Origin: Micromonospora chersina | GTDB taxonomy: Bacteria; Actinomycetota; Actinomycetes; Mycobacteriales; Micromonosporaceae | DNA: 64,000 nt | Assembly (NCBI RefSeq): GCF_900091475.1 | Contig: NZ_FMIB01000002.1 | Location: 5,704,001-5,768,000, forward strand | Direction of reading: 5' to 3' | Part shown: piece by piece, positions 27,734 to 36,101 of the stretch | Layout of the letters: each line of letters opens with the position of its first letter | Numbering within the stretch: the first letter of the stretch is position 1 | The notes under the pieces: model-generated | The model's database searches: none | The model's input: only the letters and a program-made list of their open reading frames with translations | What the model was told of the DNA's origin: nothing | Position numbers and translations under genes: made by a program

Positions 27734-29176
27734 TCACGCCTCCACTTCGGAGCGGTCACCCGCCCAGAGCGTGTGGAACGACCCCTCCCGGTCCACCCGG
27801 TGGTAGGTGTGCGCGCCGAAGTTGTCCCGCAGCCCCTGGATCAGCGCGGCCGGCAGCCGCTCGGCCCGCAGGGCGTCGAAGTAGGCCAGCGACGACGAGA
27901 AGGCCGGCGTGGGCACGCCCGCCCGGGCCGCGTCGGCCACCACCCGCCGCCAGGCCGGAACCCCTGCGCCGACCCGGTCGGCGAACCAGGGGGCCACGAG
28001 CAGCGTGGACAGGTCCCGCTCGCTGTCGTACGCCTCCCGGATCCGGTCCAGGAAGCGCGCCCGGATGATGCAGCCGCCCCGCCAGATGGTGGCCGTGCCG
28101 CCCAGGTCGATGTCCCAGTCGTACTCCCGGCTGCCGGCGCGGATGTGGTCGAAGCCCTGCGCGTACGCGACGATCTTGCTGGCCAGCAGCGCGCGCCGGA
28201 CGTCCTCGACGAACGTGTCCCGGTCGTCCACCTGCCACTTCTCGCCCGCGTCGGCGAACGCGCGGCGGGCGGCGGCGCGCTGGTCGGCGTGCCCGGACAG
28301 CGACCGGGCGAAGGTGGCCTCCGCGATGCCGGTGATGGGGATGCCGAGGTCCAGGGCGCTCTGCACGGTCCACCGGCCGGTGCCCTTCTGCTCGGCCTGG
28401 TCCAGCACCACGTCGACGAACGGCCGGCCGGTCGCCGCGTCTGTGTGCCCGAGCACCTCGGCGGTGATCTCGATGAGGAAGGACTCCAGCTCGCCGCCGT
28501 TCCACTCCCGGAAGATCTCCGCGATCTCCGCCGGGCTCGCCGACAGGCCGGCCCGCAGCAGGTCGTACGCCTCGGCGATGAGCTGCATGTCCGCGTACTC
28601 GATGCCGTTGTGGACCATCTTCACGAAGTGGCCGGCGCCGTCCGGCCCGATGTGCCGGCAGCACGGGACGCCGTCCACCTGGGCGGCGATCCGCTCGAAG
28701 ATCGGGCCGAGCTTCCGGTAGGACTCGGCCGAGCCGCCCGGCATGATGCTGGGCCCGCGCAGCGCACCCTCCTCGCCCCCGGAGACCCCGGTGCCCACGA
28801 AGTGCAGCCCGTGCCCGCGCAACGCCTCCTCCCGGCGGCGGGTGTCGGCGAAGTGCGCGTTGCCGCAGTCGACGACGATGTCCCCCTCCTCCAGCAGCGG
28901 GACCAGTTCGTCGATCACCGCGTCGGTGGGGGCGCCGGCCTTCACCATGACGATCACGGCGCGCGGGCGCTCCAGCGAGGCGACGAAATCGGCCATCGAC
29001 TCCGAGGCCACGAACATGCCCTCGCCGCCGTGCTCGGCGAGCAGGCTGCGGGTGCGCTCGGGCGAGCGGTTGTGCACGGCCACGGTGAAGCCGTTGCGGG
29101 CCAGGTTCCGGGCCAGGTTGCGGCCCATCACCGCCAGGCCGGTGACCCCGATCTGCGCCGTCGCCTGCTGTGCCAT
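27734..29176 (-). CDS. gnd: 6-phosphogluconate dehydrogenase, NADP(+)-dependent, decarboxylating
   Basis: 480 residues, the full-length (homodimeric) type of the oxidative pentose phosphate pathway, converting 6-phosphogluconate to ribulose 5-phosphate with NADPH. The N-terminal Rossmann motif is GLAVMGRNLARN and the NADP-contacting HNRSPER follows. VSGGEEGA, the catalytic Lys in FVKMVHNGIEY and the C-terminal NFGAHTYHRVD substrate loop are all intact. ATG at 29176 gives the canonical MAQQATAQIGVTGL start. The frame is open upstream, but that part is not conserved protein. Confidence 0.96.
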   Translation of the reverse strand: MAQQATAQIGVTGLAVMGRNLARNLARNGFTVAVHNRSPERTRSLLAEHGGEGMFVASESMADFVASLERPRAVIVMVKAGAPTDAVIDELVPLLEEGDIVVDCGNAHFADTRRREEALRGHGLHFVGTGVSGGEEGALRGPSIMPGGSAESYRKLGPIFERIAAQVDGVPCCRHIGPDGAGHFVKMVHNGIEYADMQLIAEAYDLLRAGLSASPAEIAEIFREWNGGELESFLIEITAEVLGHTDAATGRPFVDVVLDQAEQKGTGRWTVQSALDLGIPITGIAEATFARSLSGHADQRAAARRAFADAGEKWQVDDRDTFVEDVRRALLASKIVAYAQGFDHIRAGSREYDWDIDLGGTATIWRGGCIIRARFLDRIREAYDSERDLSTLLVAPWFADRVGAGVPAWRRVVADAARAGVPTPAFSSSLAYFDALRAERLPAALIQGLRDNFGAHTYHRVDREGSFHTLWAGDRSEVEA

Positions 29177-29322
29177 GCGTACCGCCACCCCTCGTCTCCG
29201 GTGCCCGTGCTGCGACCGTATCGCGGCGCGTACGGCGCGGGGCCGGGACGTCGACGCCGGGTGAGGGAGTGGTTGCCGTCGGTCCTTCCGTAATTCGGGT
29301 GCGCGTCCGGGCGGCGGTGGGT

Positions 29323-29328
29323 TAGCGT
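29323..29328 (+). promoter_or_regulatory. -10 hexamer (TAGCGT) before a leaderless micro-ORF
   Basis: TAGCGT ends 6 nt before an ATG at 29335 that opens a four-codon ORF. The spacing equals that at several leaderless genes in this window. Confidence 0.4.
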
Positions 29329-29334
29329 TCCGGC

Positions 29335-29346
29335 ATGCGTAACTGA
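29335..29346 (+). other. Candidate leader micro-ORF (Met-Arg-Asn-stop)
   Basis: ATG CGT AAC TGA at the predicted transcript 5' end. It precedes a 171-nt structured leader and could be an attenuation-type leader peptide. The only support is its position relative to the -10 hexamer. Confidence 0.3.
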
Positions 29347-29517
29347 CGCCCACCTCTCGCAGGCCCGGTCCACCGTGCGTACCGCCGTGGACCGTGCGCC
29401 CCGGGCGTCCGCATCCTCCGCGCCACCGGTCGGTGGTGGCGTCGTGTGCCTCGTCGGACCGCCCGGGTGTTCCCCGCTCGCCGTGCCCACGGGTGCCCGA
29501 CAGTCAGGAGGCAGCGT

Positions 29518-29754
29518 ATGCCCGCCAAGCGCAGTCCGAAGAAGTCCCACAAGCCCGCGCCGTCCCCGGTGGACCTCACCCCGGCGGATCTCGACGCGCT
29601 CACCGTGGCGCCGGCCGCGCCGGTGGTCCTGCCCGGGCGCACCGACACGCCGCCGCCACCGAAGGCCGGCCCGCCCGCCGGCCGGGACGCCCGGCTCTCC
29701 GGGCGCAGCCAGCGCGCCGGACAGACCCGGTTCTACGCCTTCCGGCGCAGCTGA
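29518..29754 (+). CDS. Small basic disordered protein, unknown function
   Basis: 78 residues beginning MPAKRSPKKSHKPAP, with Pro-rich segments (DTPPPPKAGPPAG) and an Arg-rich end (GRSQRAGQTRFYAFRRS). The composition predicts a disordered, possibly nucleic-acid-binding protein. The ATG is chosen because AGGAGG lies 6 nt upstream; an earlier in-frame ATG at 29446 has no such site. It follows a long structured leader and ends in a bidirectional terminator. No domain is recognised. Confidence 0.65.
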   Translation: MPAKRSPKKSHKPAPSPVDLTPADLDALTVAPAAPVVLPGRTDTPPPPKAGPPAGRDARLSGRSQRAGQTRFYAFRRS

Positions 29755-29768
29755 CCGGCACTGATCGA

Positions 29769-29824
29769 CTCGGGTTGCGGCAGTGCGTGGTGTCCCGCCG
29801 TCGGGACGACCGCCGCAACCCGAG
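29769..29824. terminator. Two-tier bidirectional terminator
   Basis: The outer 12-bp stem CTCGGGTTGCGG (29769-29780) with 29813-29824 encloses an inner hairpin GTCCCG/CGGGAC (29792-29797 with 29802-29807). It separates the basic-protein gene from the convergent ecfT. Confidence 0.65.
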
Positions 29825-29846
29825 CCGCTATGCCGGCGGCCGCCGA

Positions 29847-30647
29847 TCAGCCGATCAGCGGCCGGAAGGTGCCCAGCAGCACGCTGACCGTCAGCGCCGC
29901 CGCGGCCAACGTCCCGGCGGCGACCACCAGCAGGGTGTCGGCCCGGGTGAAACGCTGCCGGCGGGCGACCGTACGCGGGGTGCCGGCGTCGAAGCCCCGG
30001 GCGTCCATGGCCACGGCCAGCCGGGTGCCCCGCCGGATCGCCCCGACCAGCAGCGCGAACGCCGTCGACCCGAACAGCCGCAGCTTGGCGATCGGGTTGC
30101 GGCCGGCGTCCACACCCCGCGCCCGGCGGGCCATGCTGATCATCCGCCACTCCTCCTCCAGCAGCGGCACCAGCCGGAACGCGGCCAGCGCGCCGATGGC
30201 GAACCGGGCGGGCGCCTTCGCGTTCTGGATCAGCGCGTCGGCCAGGTCGGTGGGATCGGTGGTGGCGAAGACCAGGATCCCGGGCAGCGCCACGGCGAGC
30301 ATTCGCAGCACCAGACCCAGCGCGGTGACCAGCACGCCCTCGGTGACCAGGACCGGGCCGGCCTCGACCAGCACCCGGCCGGAACGGTCGGCGGCGAAGA
30401 GCACGAGCGTGACCAGGATGCCGCCGGCGCCGGCCAGCAGGGGCCAGGCCCGCCGGGCCAGCACGCCGTAGCGGACGCCGAACAGTGGCAGCACCGCCAG
30501 TTCGACGGCGATGGCGATGGCCGGGGCCACCGGGTCGAGGGTGGCCACCAGGATGAGGGTGAAGACCAGCGCGGCGGCCAGCTTCGCCACCGGGTTGCGC
30601 CGCGCCAGCGGAGCCCCTGGCGCGGCGACCGGTTTCACGCTGATCAT
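29847..30647 (-). CDS. ecfT: ECF transporter transmembrane subunit EcfT (YkoC-like)
   Basis: A 266-residue CbiQ/EcfT-family protein with about five or six membrane helices. Two coupling-helix Ala-Arg-Gly motifs contact the ATPases: RRARG in MISMARRARGVDAG and the MDARGFD segment. It is the scaffold of an energy-coupling factor importer. The ATG has GGAGCGCC upstream. The operon runs from ykoE (32844) through the double ATPase to this gene, and the TPP riboswitch upstream points to thiamine or a precursor as cargo. Confidence 0.92.
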   Translation of the reverse strand: MISVKPVAAPGAPLARRNPVAKLAAALVFTLILVATLDPVAPAIAIAVELAVLPLFGVRYGVLARRAWPLLAGAGGILVTLVLFAADRSGRVLVEAGPVLVTEGVLVTALGLVLRMLAVALPGILVFATTDPTDLADALIQNAKAPARFAIGALAAFRLVPLLEEEWRMISMARRARGVDAGRNPIAKLRLFGSTAFALLVGAIRRGTRLAVAMDARGFDAGTPRTVARRQRFTRADTLLVVAAGTLAAAALTVSVLLGTFRPLIG

Positions 30648-30733
30648 CGGCGCTCCACCGTGACGGTGGGGGTGGCGGTCGCCATGGGCGCTGCCGGGCG
30701 ACGGCCGGGCGCTCGGAGTGGCGCGGGCGTCAT
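30644..30733 (-). CDS. Possible 29-codon linking ORF between the ECF ATPase and ecfT
   Basis: An ATG overlaps the ATPase stop codon (ATGA). The 29-residue frame ends VTVERR-stop, overlapping the ecfT ATG. The ATPase itself ends ITLERR-stop, and the DNA around both ends is a near-exact direct repeat, so this looks like a duplicated 3' tail. It could maintain translational coupling across the gap. It may not yield a functional protein. Confidence 0.3.
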   Translation of the reverse strand: MTPAPLRAPGRRPAAPMATATPTVTVERR

Positions 30734-32145
30734 CGGCGCTCCAGGGTGATCGTCCGGTCGGCCAGCGCGGCGACGAAGTCCGCGTCGTGGGTGACCGCGA
30801 CGACGCCGTGGCCGGCGTCGCGCAGGTCGGCCAGGAGGTCGACCAGCTCGAGCCAGGTCCGCCGGTCCTGGCCGAAGGTGGGCTCGTCGCAGATCAGCAG
30901 GCGGGGCGCGGTGGCCAGGGCAGTCGCCACGCTCAACCGCCGCGCCTCCCCGCCCGAGAGGGTGTACGGGTTGGCGCCCGCCAGCCGGTCCAGCCGCAGC
31001 CGCTCCAGCAGCGCGTCCACGGTGGCCGTCACGGCCGCCTCCGGCTGCCCGGTGCGGCGCGGACCGAGGGCCAACTCGTCCCGGACGGTGCTCGTGACGA
31101 ACTGGTGCTCCGGGTCCTGGAAGACGGAGCCGATCCGGCCGGCCAGGGCGGGCGCCCGCCAGCGGTGCGGGGGAGTGCGCGCGTCCCGGCCGGCGAGCGC
31201 GGGGGTGGCGGCGACCGTACCGGCGCCGGGGCGGAGCAGGCCGCCGAGCAGCAGGGCCAGGGTGGACTTGCCGGCGCCGTTCGGGCCGAGGACGGCGAGC
31301 GCCTCGCCGGCGCGTACCCGAAGGTCGGTGGGGGCCAGCCGGGGCGGCAGGCCGAGCCGGTCGGCGGTGAGCAGCGCCTCGCCGGGCGGCGTGGTGGCGT
31401 GCCGGGGCGGCACGGTGCGGCCCGGCACCCAGACCCCGGCGGCGGCCAGCGCGTCGCCGTGTGCGGCGAAGACCGCCTCGGGCGGCCCGTCGGCGCGCAC
31501 CCCGCCGCCGGGTTCCAGCACGACCACCCGGTCGACCAGCGGCAGCGCCTCGGCGACCCGGTGCTCGACCAGGATCAGCGTGGTGTCCGCGTCCAGGGCG
31601 GCCGCGACGGCCCGGCGGACCAGGTCGGCGCCGGCCGGGTCGAGGTTGGCGGTCGGCTCGTCGAGCAGCAGCAGCCCCGGCCGCAGGGCGAGCGTGCCGG
31701 CCAGGGCGAGCCGCTGCTGTTCGCCGCCGGACAGCGCGGCAGTGGGCCGGTCGCGGTCGTAGGGGAAGCCGACCCGGCGCAGCGCCTCGTCCACCCGGGG
31801 CCAGATCTCCTCGGCGGGCACGCCGCGGTTCTCCAGCCCGAACGCCACGTCGTCGCCGCAGCGGGCCATGACGAGCTGGCTCTCCGGGTCCTGGAAGACG
31901 ATGCCGACCCGCTCCCGGGCCTTGCGCGGGTCGAGCCCGTCGATCTCGACGGTGCCCTCCTGCTCACCGGAGTCCTCCGGCAGCAACCCGGCCAGCGCGG
32001 CAAGCAGAGTGCTCTTCCCAGCGCCGGAAGGCCCAAGAAGCAGAACCCGCTCCCCGCTCTCGACGCGCAGGTCAACGCCCCGAAGGGCCCACCCCTTCCG
32101 CCCGGCGTGCCGCCACCCGAACCCCCGCAACTGCACGGCACCCAC
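30730..32145 (-). CDS. ECF transporter fused double ATPase (EcfA, YkoD-like)
   Basis: A 471-residue protein with two ABC ATPase domains in one chain. The first Walker A is GPSGAGKST, signature LSGGEQQRL and Walker B LLLLDEPTANLD. The second Walker A is GPNGAGKST, signature LSGGEARRL and Walker B LLICDEPTFG. The fused arrangement corresponds to YkoD of the YkoEDC thiamine/HMP transporter. GTG at 32145 is chosen because GGAGG lies 7 nt upstream; the open frame extends further into the palindromic repeat at 32179. It powers EcfT and the YkoE S-component. Confidence 0.93.
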   Translation of the reverse strand: MGAVQLRGFGWRHAGRKGWALRGVDLRVESGERVLLLGPSGAGKSTLLAALAGLLPEDSGEQEGTVEIDGLDPRKARERVGIVFQDPESQLVMARCGDDVAFGLENRGVPAEEIWPRVDEALRRVGFPYDRDRPTAALSGGEQQRLALAGTLALRPGLLLLDEPTANLDPAGADLVRRAVAAALDADTTLILVEHRVAEALPLVDRVVVLEPGGGVRADGPPEAVFAAHGDALAAAGVWVPGRTVPPRHATTPPGEALLTADRLGLPPRLAPTDLRVRAGEALAVLGPNGAGKSTLALLLGGLLRPGAGTVAATPALAGRDARTPPHRWRAPALAGRIGSVFQDPEHQFVTSTVRDELALGPRRTGQPEAAVTATVDALLERLRLDRLAGANPYTLSGGEARRLSVATALATAPRLLICDEPTFGQDRRTWLELVDLLADLRDAGHGVVAVTHDADFVAALADRTITLERR

Positions 32146-32178
32146 GCGCCCACCTCCCCTCTCGGCCCACCCTGCCCC

Positions 32179-32239
32179 GTCGATCATGAAGTTGACGGCG
32201 GTTTCAGAGATCGACATCGCCGCCAACTTCATGATCAAC
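32179..32239. repeat. Long-hairpin intergenic repeat, GTCGATC family, copy B
   Basis: The arms are GTCGATCATGAAGTTGACGG (32179-32198) and the complementary right end CCGCCAACTTCATGATCAAC (to 32239), near-perfect over ~20 bp with a ~21-nt interior. It sits inside the ykoE-ATPase operon gap, so it must be read through or act as an attenuating or processing hairpin. Confidence 0.75.
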
Positions 32240-32253
32240 GCGGTCGTGCGCTG

Positions 32254-32844
32254 TTACACCAGGGCGCGGTCGCGGCCTGCGGGGAAGCGGTCCAGGACGC
32301 CCGTGTTGGCCAGGGCCTTGGTGAGGAGGTGGGAGCCCAGGCCGGCGATCACCGTGGCGCTGACGATGGTCAGCAGGGCGTAGGGCAGGCGGTAGCTGAC
32401 CAGGTCGTAGGTCTTGTTCCAGTAGACGAAGTCGAAGATCGCCGCGGTCAGGCCGGTCAGCGCGCCGGCCAGCAGGGCGACCGGCAGCCGGTACGCGCGG
32501 TAGCGGAACGCGGCGAAGGCCAGCTCGGCGCCGAGGCCCTGCATGAGGCCCTGCACGATGACGATGCCGCCCCACTGGCTGCCCAGCAGCGCCGAGATGA
32601 TCGCCGCCAGCAGCTCGCAGTAGAGCGAGGCGCCGGGCTTGCGGATGACCAGCCCGCCGAGCACGGCCGGCACCAGCCAGACGCCGTAGATGAGTGTCTG
32701 CGCGGGCGGGAAGAACGCGAAGGCCGCGTCCGTGGCGCCCCAGAGCAGCCCCCAGGCCCAGAAGATGACGCCGAAGGCGACGGCGATCACCGAGGCGACG
32801 ACGATGTCGACGGTGCGCCAGCGGTTGCTGTCGGTGTGGTTCAT
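32254..32844 (-). CDS. ykoE: ECF transporter S component YkoE (thiamine/HMP-specific)
   Basis: A 196-residue membrane protein with five or six helices. It starts NRWRTVDIVVASVIAVAFGVIFW and contains the conserved QTLIYGVWLVPAVLGGLVIRK and QGLMQGLGAELAF segments of the YkoE family. It is the substrate-binding subunit of a thiamine-pathway ECF importer. ATG at 32844 is chosen because GGGAG lies ~8 nt upstream; the frame remains open upstream into the leader. A TPP riboswitch precedes it by 90 nt, so expression should fall when TPP is plentiful. Confidence 0.92.
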   Translation of the reverse strand: MNHTDSNRWRTVDIVVASVIAVAFGVIFWAWGLLWGATDAAFAFFPPAQTLIYGVWLVPAVLGGLVIRKPGASLYCELLAAIISALLGSQWGGIVIVQGLMQGLGAELAFAAFRYRAYRLPVALLAGALTGLTAAIFDFVYWNKTYDLVSYRLPYALLTIVSATVIAGLGSHLLTKALANTGVLDRFPAGRDRALV

Positions 32845-32886
32845 GACTGACTCCCAGTTCAGGTGAGGAACCAGGAGAAGACGCAC

Positions 32887-32920
32887 GCCGCGCCCGGTGG
32901 TCACCGGACGGCGGCGCGGC
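32887..32920 (-). promoter_or_regulatory. Candidate expression-platform hairpin of the TPP riboswitch
   Basis: GCCGCGCC (32887-32894) pairs with GGCGCGGC (32913-32920), enclosing a second stem CCGGTG/CACCGG. It lies between the aptamer and the ykoE ribosome site. There is no T tract, so termination versus sequestration is unresolved. Confidence 0.5.
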
Positions 32921-32934
32921 TGGAGGTCGACCGA

Positions 32935-33020
<86 letters not shown>

Positions 33021-33089
33021 ATGTGAAGTTGTCTCGTCGGAGACGCTAGCACCGACCCCGGCCCCGGGCCCAGCAGGGCGATCGCCCGT

Positions 33090-33095
33090 TAGGGT
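33090..33095 (+). promoter_or_regulatory. -10 hexamer (TAGGGT) of the alpha/beta hydrolase gene
   Basis: TAGGGT ends 7 nt before the ATG at 33103. The divergent TPP riboswitch transcript must start within the same ~70-nt interval. Confidence 0.45.
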
Positions 33096-33102
33096 GGCGA
33101 TC

Positions 33103-33918
33103 ATGCGGGTCGACGCGCGAGGTCTGACGTTCGAGGTACGCACCGGCGGCCCCGAGGGCGGCGAAGCCGTCCTGCTGCTGCACGGTTTCCCGCAGCACGC
33201 CGGCGAGTGGGACGAGGTGACCCCGGCGCTGCACGCCGCCGGGCTGCGCACGTACGCCCTCGACCAGCGCGGTTACTCGCCCGGCGCGCGGCCGGCGGAC
33301 GTCGCGGCGTACCGGATCCCGGAGCTGGTGGCCGACGCGGCCGCCGTGCTCGACGCGCTCGGGGTGACCACCGCCCACCTGGTCGGCCATGACTGGGGCG
33401 CGATCGTGGCGTGGGGGCTTGCGGCCGCGCACCCGGAGCGGGTCCGCACGCTGACCGCCGTGTCGGTGCCGCACCCGGCGGCGATGGGGCACGCGCTCGC
33501 CACCGACCCGCGGCAGAAGGCCCGCTCCTCCTACATCGCCCTGTTCCGCAAGCCGGGCAAGGCGGAGAAGGTGCTGCTGGCGTTCCGCGCGGCGACCCTG
33601 CGCCGGATGCTCGCCGGGGTGGGCGACGTGGACCGCTACGCCGACCCGATGCGCGAGCCGGGCGCGCTGACCGCCGCGCTGAACTGGTACCGGGCCATGA
33701 CCGGGGCGGACATGAAGGCCGTCGGGCCGGTGGGCGTGCCGACCACGTTCGTCTGGAGCGACAGGGACGTGGCCATCGGCCGGACCGCCGCCGACGCGTG
33801 CGCCGCCCACGTCACCGGCGACTACCGCTTCGTGGTGCTGCCCGGCGTCACCCACTGGATCCCGGACGAGGCGCCCGGCCCGCTGGCCGCGGCGATCCTG
33901 GCCCGCGCCGGCCGATGA
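33103..33918 (+). CDS. Alpha/beta hydrolase (epoxide hydrolase/dehalogenase-like)
   Basis: 271 residues. The oxyanion strand is LLLHGFPQH and the nucleophile elbow is GHDWGA, with Asp as nucleophile. An Asp nucleophile is the pattern of epoxide hydrolases and haloalkane dehalogenases rather than esterases. The acid WSDRDVAIG and the His in LPGVTHWIPDE complete the triad. Substrate unknown. It overlaps the following acetyltransferase gene by 4 nt, forming a three-gene unit with the SIS protein. Confidence 0.9.
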   Translation: MRVDARGLTFEVRTGGPEGGEAVLLLHGFPQHAGEWDEVTPALHAAGLRTYALDQRGYSPGARPADVAAYRIPELVADAAAVLDALGVTTAHLVGHDWGAIVAWGLAAAHPERVRTLTAVSVPHPAAMGHALATDPRQKARSSYIALFRKPGKAEKVLLAFRAATLRRMLAGVGDVDRYADPMREPGALTAALNWYRAMTGADMKAVGPVGVPTTFVWSDRDVAIGRTAADACAAHVTGDYRFVVLPGVTHWIPDEAPGPLAAAILARAGR

Positions 33919-34727
33919 CCGCGAGCCCCGCGCCGGCCCGGCCGCACACCCGCGCGTCGCTCGCCGCGCAGCTCCACGACCTGGGGGTACGCCCCGGCGC
34001 GACAGTCCTGGTGCACGCCTCCCTGCGCCCGCTGGGTTTCCTCTGCGGCGGCCCGGAGGCCGTGCTGCTCGCCCTGCGCGACGTGCTCGGCCCGGCCGGC
34101 ACGGTGGTGGTGCCCACCCACACGCCGGAGAACAGCGACCCGGCGGGGTGGAGCAACCCGCCGGTGCCGGCGGACTGGTGGCCGGTGATCCGCGAGGAGA
34201 TGCCGGGCTTCGACCCGGCGGTCACGCCGAGCCGGTTCATGGGCGCGTTCGCCGAGCTGGTGCGCACCTGGCCGGGGGCGCGGCGCAGCGACCACCCGCA
34301 CGTGTCGTTCGCCGCGCTCGGGCCGGCCGCCGCGCGGATCGTCGACGGCCACGCCCGGGCCGACATGCTGGGCGAGGGCTCCCCGCTGGCCCGCCTCCAC
34401 GACCTCGACGCCGACGTGCTGCTGCTCGGCGTGGACCACGGCAGCAACACCTCCCTGCACCTGGCCGAGTACCGGCAGCCCGCGCCGCCCCGGCAGCGCT
34501 GCGGCGCGGCCGTGCTGACCGCGGACGGCGGGCGGGAGTGGGTGTGGTGGGACGACATCCGCCTGGACGACGAGGGTTTCACCCGGCTCGGCGCCGACCT
34601 GGAGGCCACCGGTGCGGTGCGGCTCGGGCCGGTCGGCGACGGGACGGGCCGGTTGATGAGGCAGCGGGCGGCCGTCGACTTCGCGGTCGAGTGGCTGGCC
34701 CGGCACCGACGGACGGAGGGAACATGA
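33915..34727 (+). CDS. Aminoglycoside N(3)-acetyltransferase family protein
   Basis: 270 residues of the AAC(3) (antibiotic_NAT) fold. Family blocks are GATVLVHASLRPLG, GTVVVPTHT and the active-site region LLLGVDHGSNTSLHLAEY. It transfers acetyl from acetyl-CoA to an amino group, possibly the 3-amino group of 2-deoxystreptamine drugs. Many environmental members act on other substrates, so resistance is not proven. It is translationally coupled on both sides (ATGA overlaps), between a hydrolase and a phosphosugar-binding SIS protein. Confidence 0.88.
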   Translation: MTASPAPARPHTRASLAAQLHDLGVRPGATVLVHASLRPLGFLCGGPEAVLLALRDVLGPAGTVVVPTHTPENSDPAGWSNPPVPADWWPVIREEMPGFDPAVTPSRFMGAFAELVRTWPGARRSDHPHVSFAALGPAAARIVDGHARADMLGEGSPLARLHDLDADVLLLGVDHGSNTSLHLAEYRQPAPPRQRCGAAVLTADGGREWVWWDDIRLDDEGFTRLGADLEATGAVRLGPVGDGTGRLMRQRAAVDFAVEWLARHRRTEGT

Positions 34728-35473
34728 CGGTGAGCGCGGATGCGTACCTGGCGGTGGTGACCGAGACGATCGGCCGGGTCGCCGCCGACCAGCGGGAGAA
34801 CGTGGCCCGCGCGGCGGACCTGATCGCCGCGTCGCTGCGCGCCGACGGGGTGGTGCACGCGTTCGGCACCGGCCACTCCGAGGCCCTCGCCATGGAGATC
34901 GCCGGCCGGGCCGGCGGGCTGGTCCCCACCAACCGGATCGCCCTGCGCGACCTGGTCCTGCACGGCGGTGAGCCGGCCGACGTGCTCGGCCCGAAGCTGG
35001 AACGCGAGCCTTCCGTGGCGCACCGCCTCTACGAGCTGGCCCCGGTACGACCGCAGGACGTGTTCGTCCTCGCCTCCAACTCCGGGGTGAACGGGGCGAT
35101 GGTCGAGTTCGCCTCGATCGTCAAGGAGCGCGGGCACGGGCTGGTGGCCATCACCTCGGCGCAGCACTCGGCCCGGATGACCTCGCGCCACCCGTCCGGG
35201 CGCAAGCTCGCCGACTTCGCCGACGTGGTGCTCGACAACGGCGCACCGTACGGCGACGCCACCCTGCCGCTGCCCGGCGGCGGCGCGGTCGGCGCGGTCT
35301 CCTCGATCACCGCCGCGCTGCTGGCCCAGCAGATCGTGGCCGAGGTGGTCGCCCGGCTGCTCGCGGCCGGGGAGCGGCCCCCGGTCTACCTGTCCGCCAA
35401 CATCACCGGCGGCGACGAGCACAACGCCGAGCTGGAGGCCCGGTACGCCGGCCGCATCCGCCGGGGGGCGTGA
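34724..35473 (+). CDS. SIS-domain phosphosugar-binding protein
   Basis: 249 residues with one SIS domain. HAFGTGHSEALAMEIAGRAGG forms the phosphosugar loop, and VFVLASNSGVNGAMVEFA is the second conserved strand-loop. The overall architecture matches the UPF0309 group of standalone SIS proteins. It probably binds or isomerises a phosphorylated amino sugar. It overlaps the acetyltransferase gene by 4 nt; acetyltransferase plus SIS hints at amino-sugar handling, which is inference. Confidence 0.87.
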   Translation: MTVSADAYLAVVTETIGRVAADQRENVARAADLIAASLRADGVVHAFGTGHSEALAMEIAGRAGGLVPTNRIALRDLVLHGGEPADVLGPKLEREPSVAHRLYELAPVRPQDVFVLASNSGVNGAMVEFASIVKERGHGLVAITSAQHSARMTSRHPSGRKLADFADVVLDNGAPYGDATLPLPGGGAVGAVSSITAALLAQQIVAEVVARLLAAGERPPVYLSANITGGDEHNAELEARYAGRIRRGA

Positions 35474-35561
35474 GCGCGTTTCACGCTCGGCCCTATCGGG
35501 CACTGGCAGGCTGCCGGTGGGAGGCCCCCACCGGCAGTACCGTCTTCCCTGGAGGTAGCGG

Positions 35562-36065
35562 GTGTCCAAGGAAACCGAGAAGCAGCGCTGGCAGCGCAAC
35601 TTCGCCGACCTGCTCCAGGAGCTGCGGGTGGCGCAGACGGGCGTGCAGATCCTCTTCGCCTTCCTGTTGACCCTGCCGTTCAGCAACGGGTTCACCCGGA
35701 CGAGCGGTTTCCAGAAGGACGTCTACATCGTCGCGTTGCTGTCGGCCGCCGCGGCCACCGCGATGATCATCTCGCCGGTGGCCTTCCACCGGGCCCTGTT
35801 CCGCCAGGGCCGCAAGCCGGAGCTGGTCCGCTTCGCGCACCGGATGGCCAGCGGCGGCCTCGGCTTCATGCTGATCTCGATGGTCAGCGCGGTTCTGCTG
35901 ATCACCGACTTCGTGCTGAGCCGGCCCATCGCCTTCCTGCTGAGCGCGATCACCGGCGTCTGGTTCCTGGTCTTCTGGGTGATCCTGCCGTTCGCCCGGC
36001 GCAACTGGGGTGACGACGACATCGACGACGAGGACGACGATCCGCCGGCGCTGGCCGGCGACTGA
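35562..36065 (+). CDS. DUF6328 four-helix membrane protein
   Basis: 167 residues. The soluble N-terminus NFADLLQELRVAQTGVQILF is the signature of DUF6328. Four membrane segments follow (~residues 28-45, 54-75, 95-115, 123-145), and then a strongly acidic tail (DDDIDDEDDD). Function unknown; the family is common in actinobacteria. The GTG start is preceded by GGAGGTAGCGG. It stands alone, 120 nt before the acyl-CoA dehydrogenase. Confidence 0.8.
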   Translation: MSKETEKQRWQRNFADLLQELRVAQTGVQILFAFLLTLPFSNGFTRTSGFQKDVYIVALLSAAAATAMIISPVAFHRALFRQGRKPELVRFAHRMASGGLGFMLISMVSAVLLITDFVLSRPIAFLLSAITGVWFLVFWVILPFARRNWGDDDIDDEDDDPPALAGD

Positions 36066-36101
36066 CGGCGCCGGTCCCGCCAAATCGGACGTGCGCGCGA
36101 G

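Larger units (their letters stand above)
29177..29517. other. Divergent intergenic region with leader of the small basic protein gene
   Basis: This 341-nt stretch holds no conventional gene. The left part is the upstream region of gnd. The right part contains TAGCGT at 29323, a four-codon ORF at 29335 and a structured leader with two clear hairpins: GGTCCAC/GTGGACC (29367-29373 with 29387-29393) and GCCACC/GGTGGC (29422-29427 with 29435-29440). Confidence 0.6.

Noticed and set aside
33915..34727. Clinical aminoglycoside-resistance gene on a mobile element
   Set aside because: The fold is AAC(3), but the gene is embedded in a translationally coupled chromosomal operon with host-like composition and no transposase, integron or flanking repeats.
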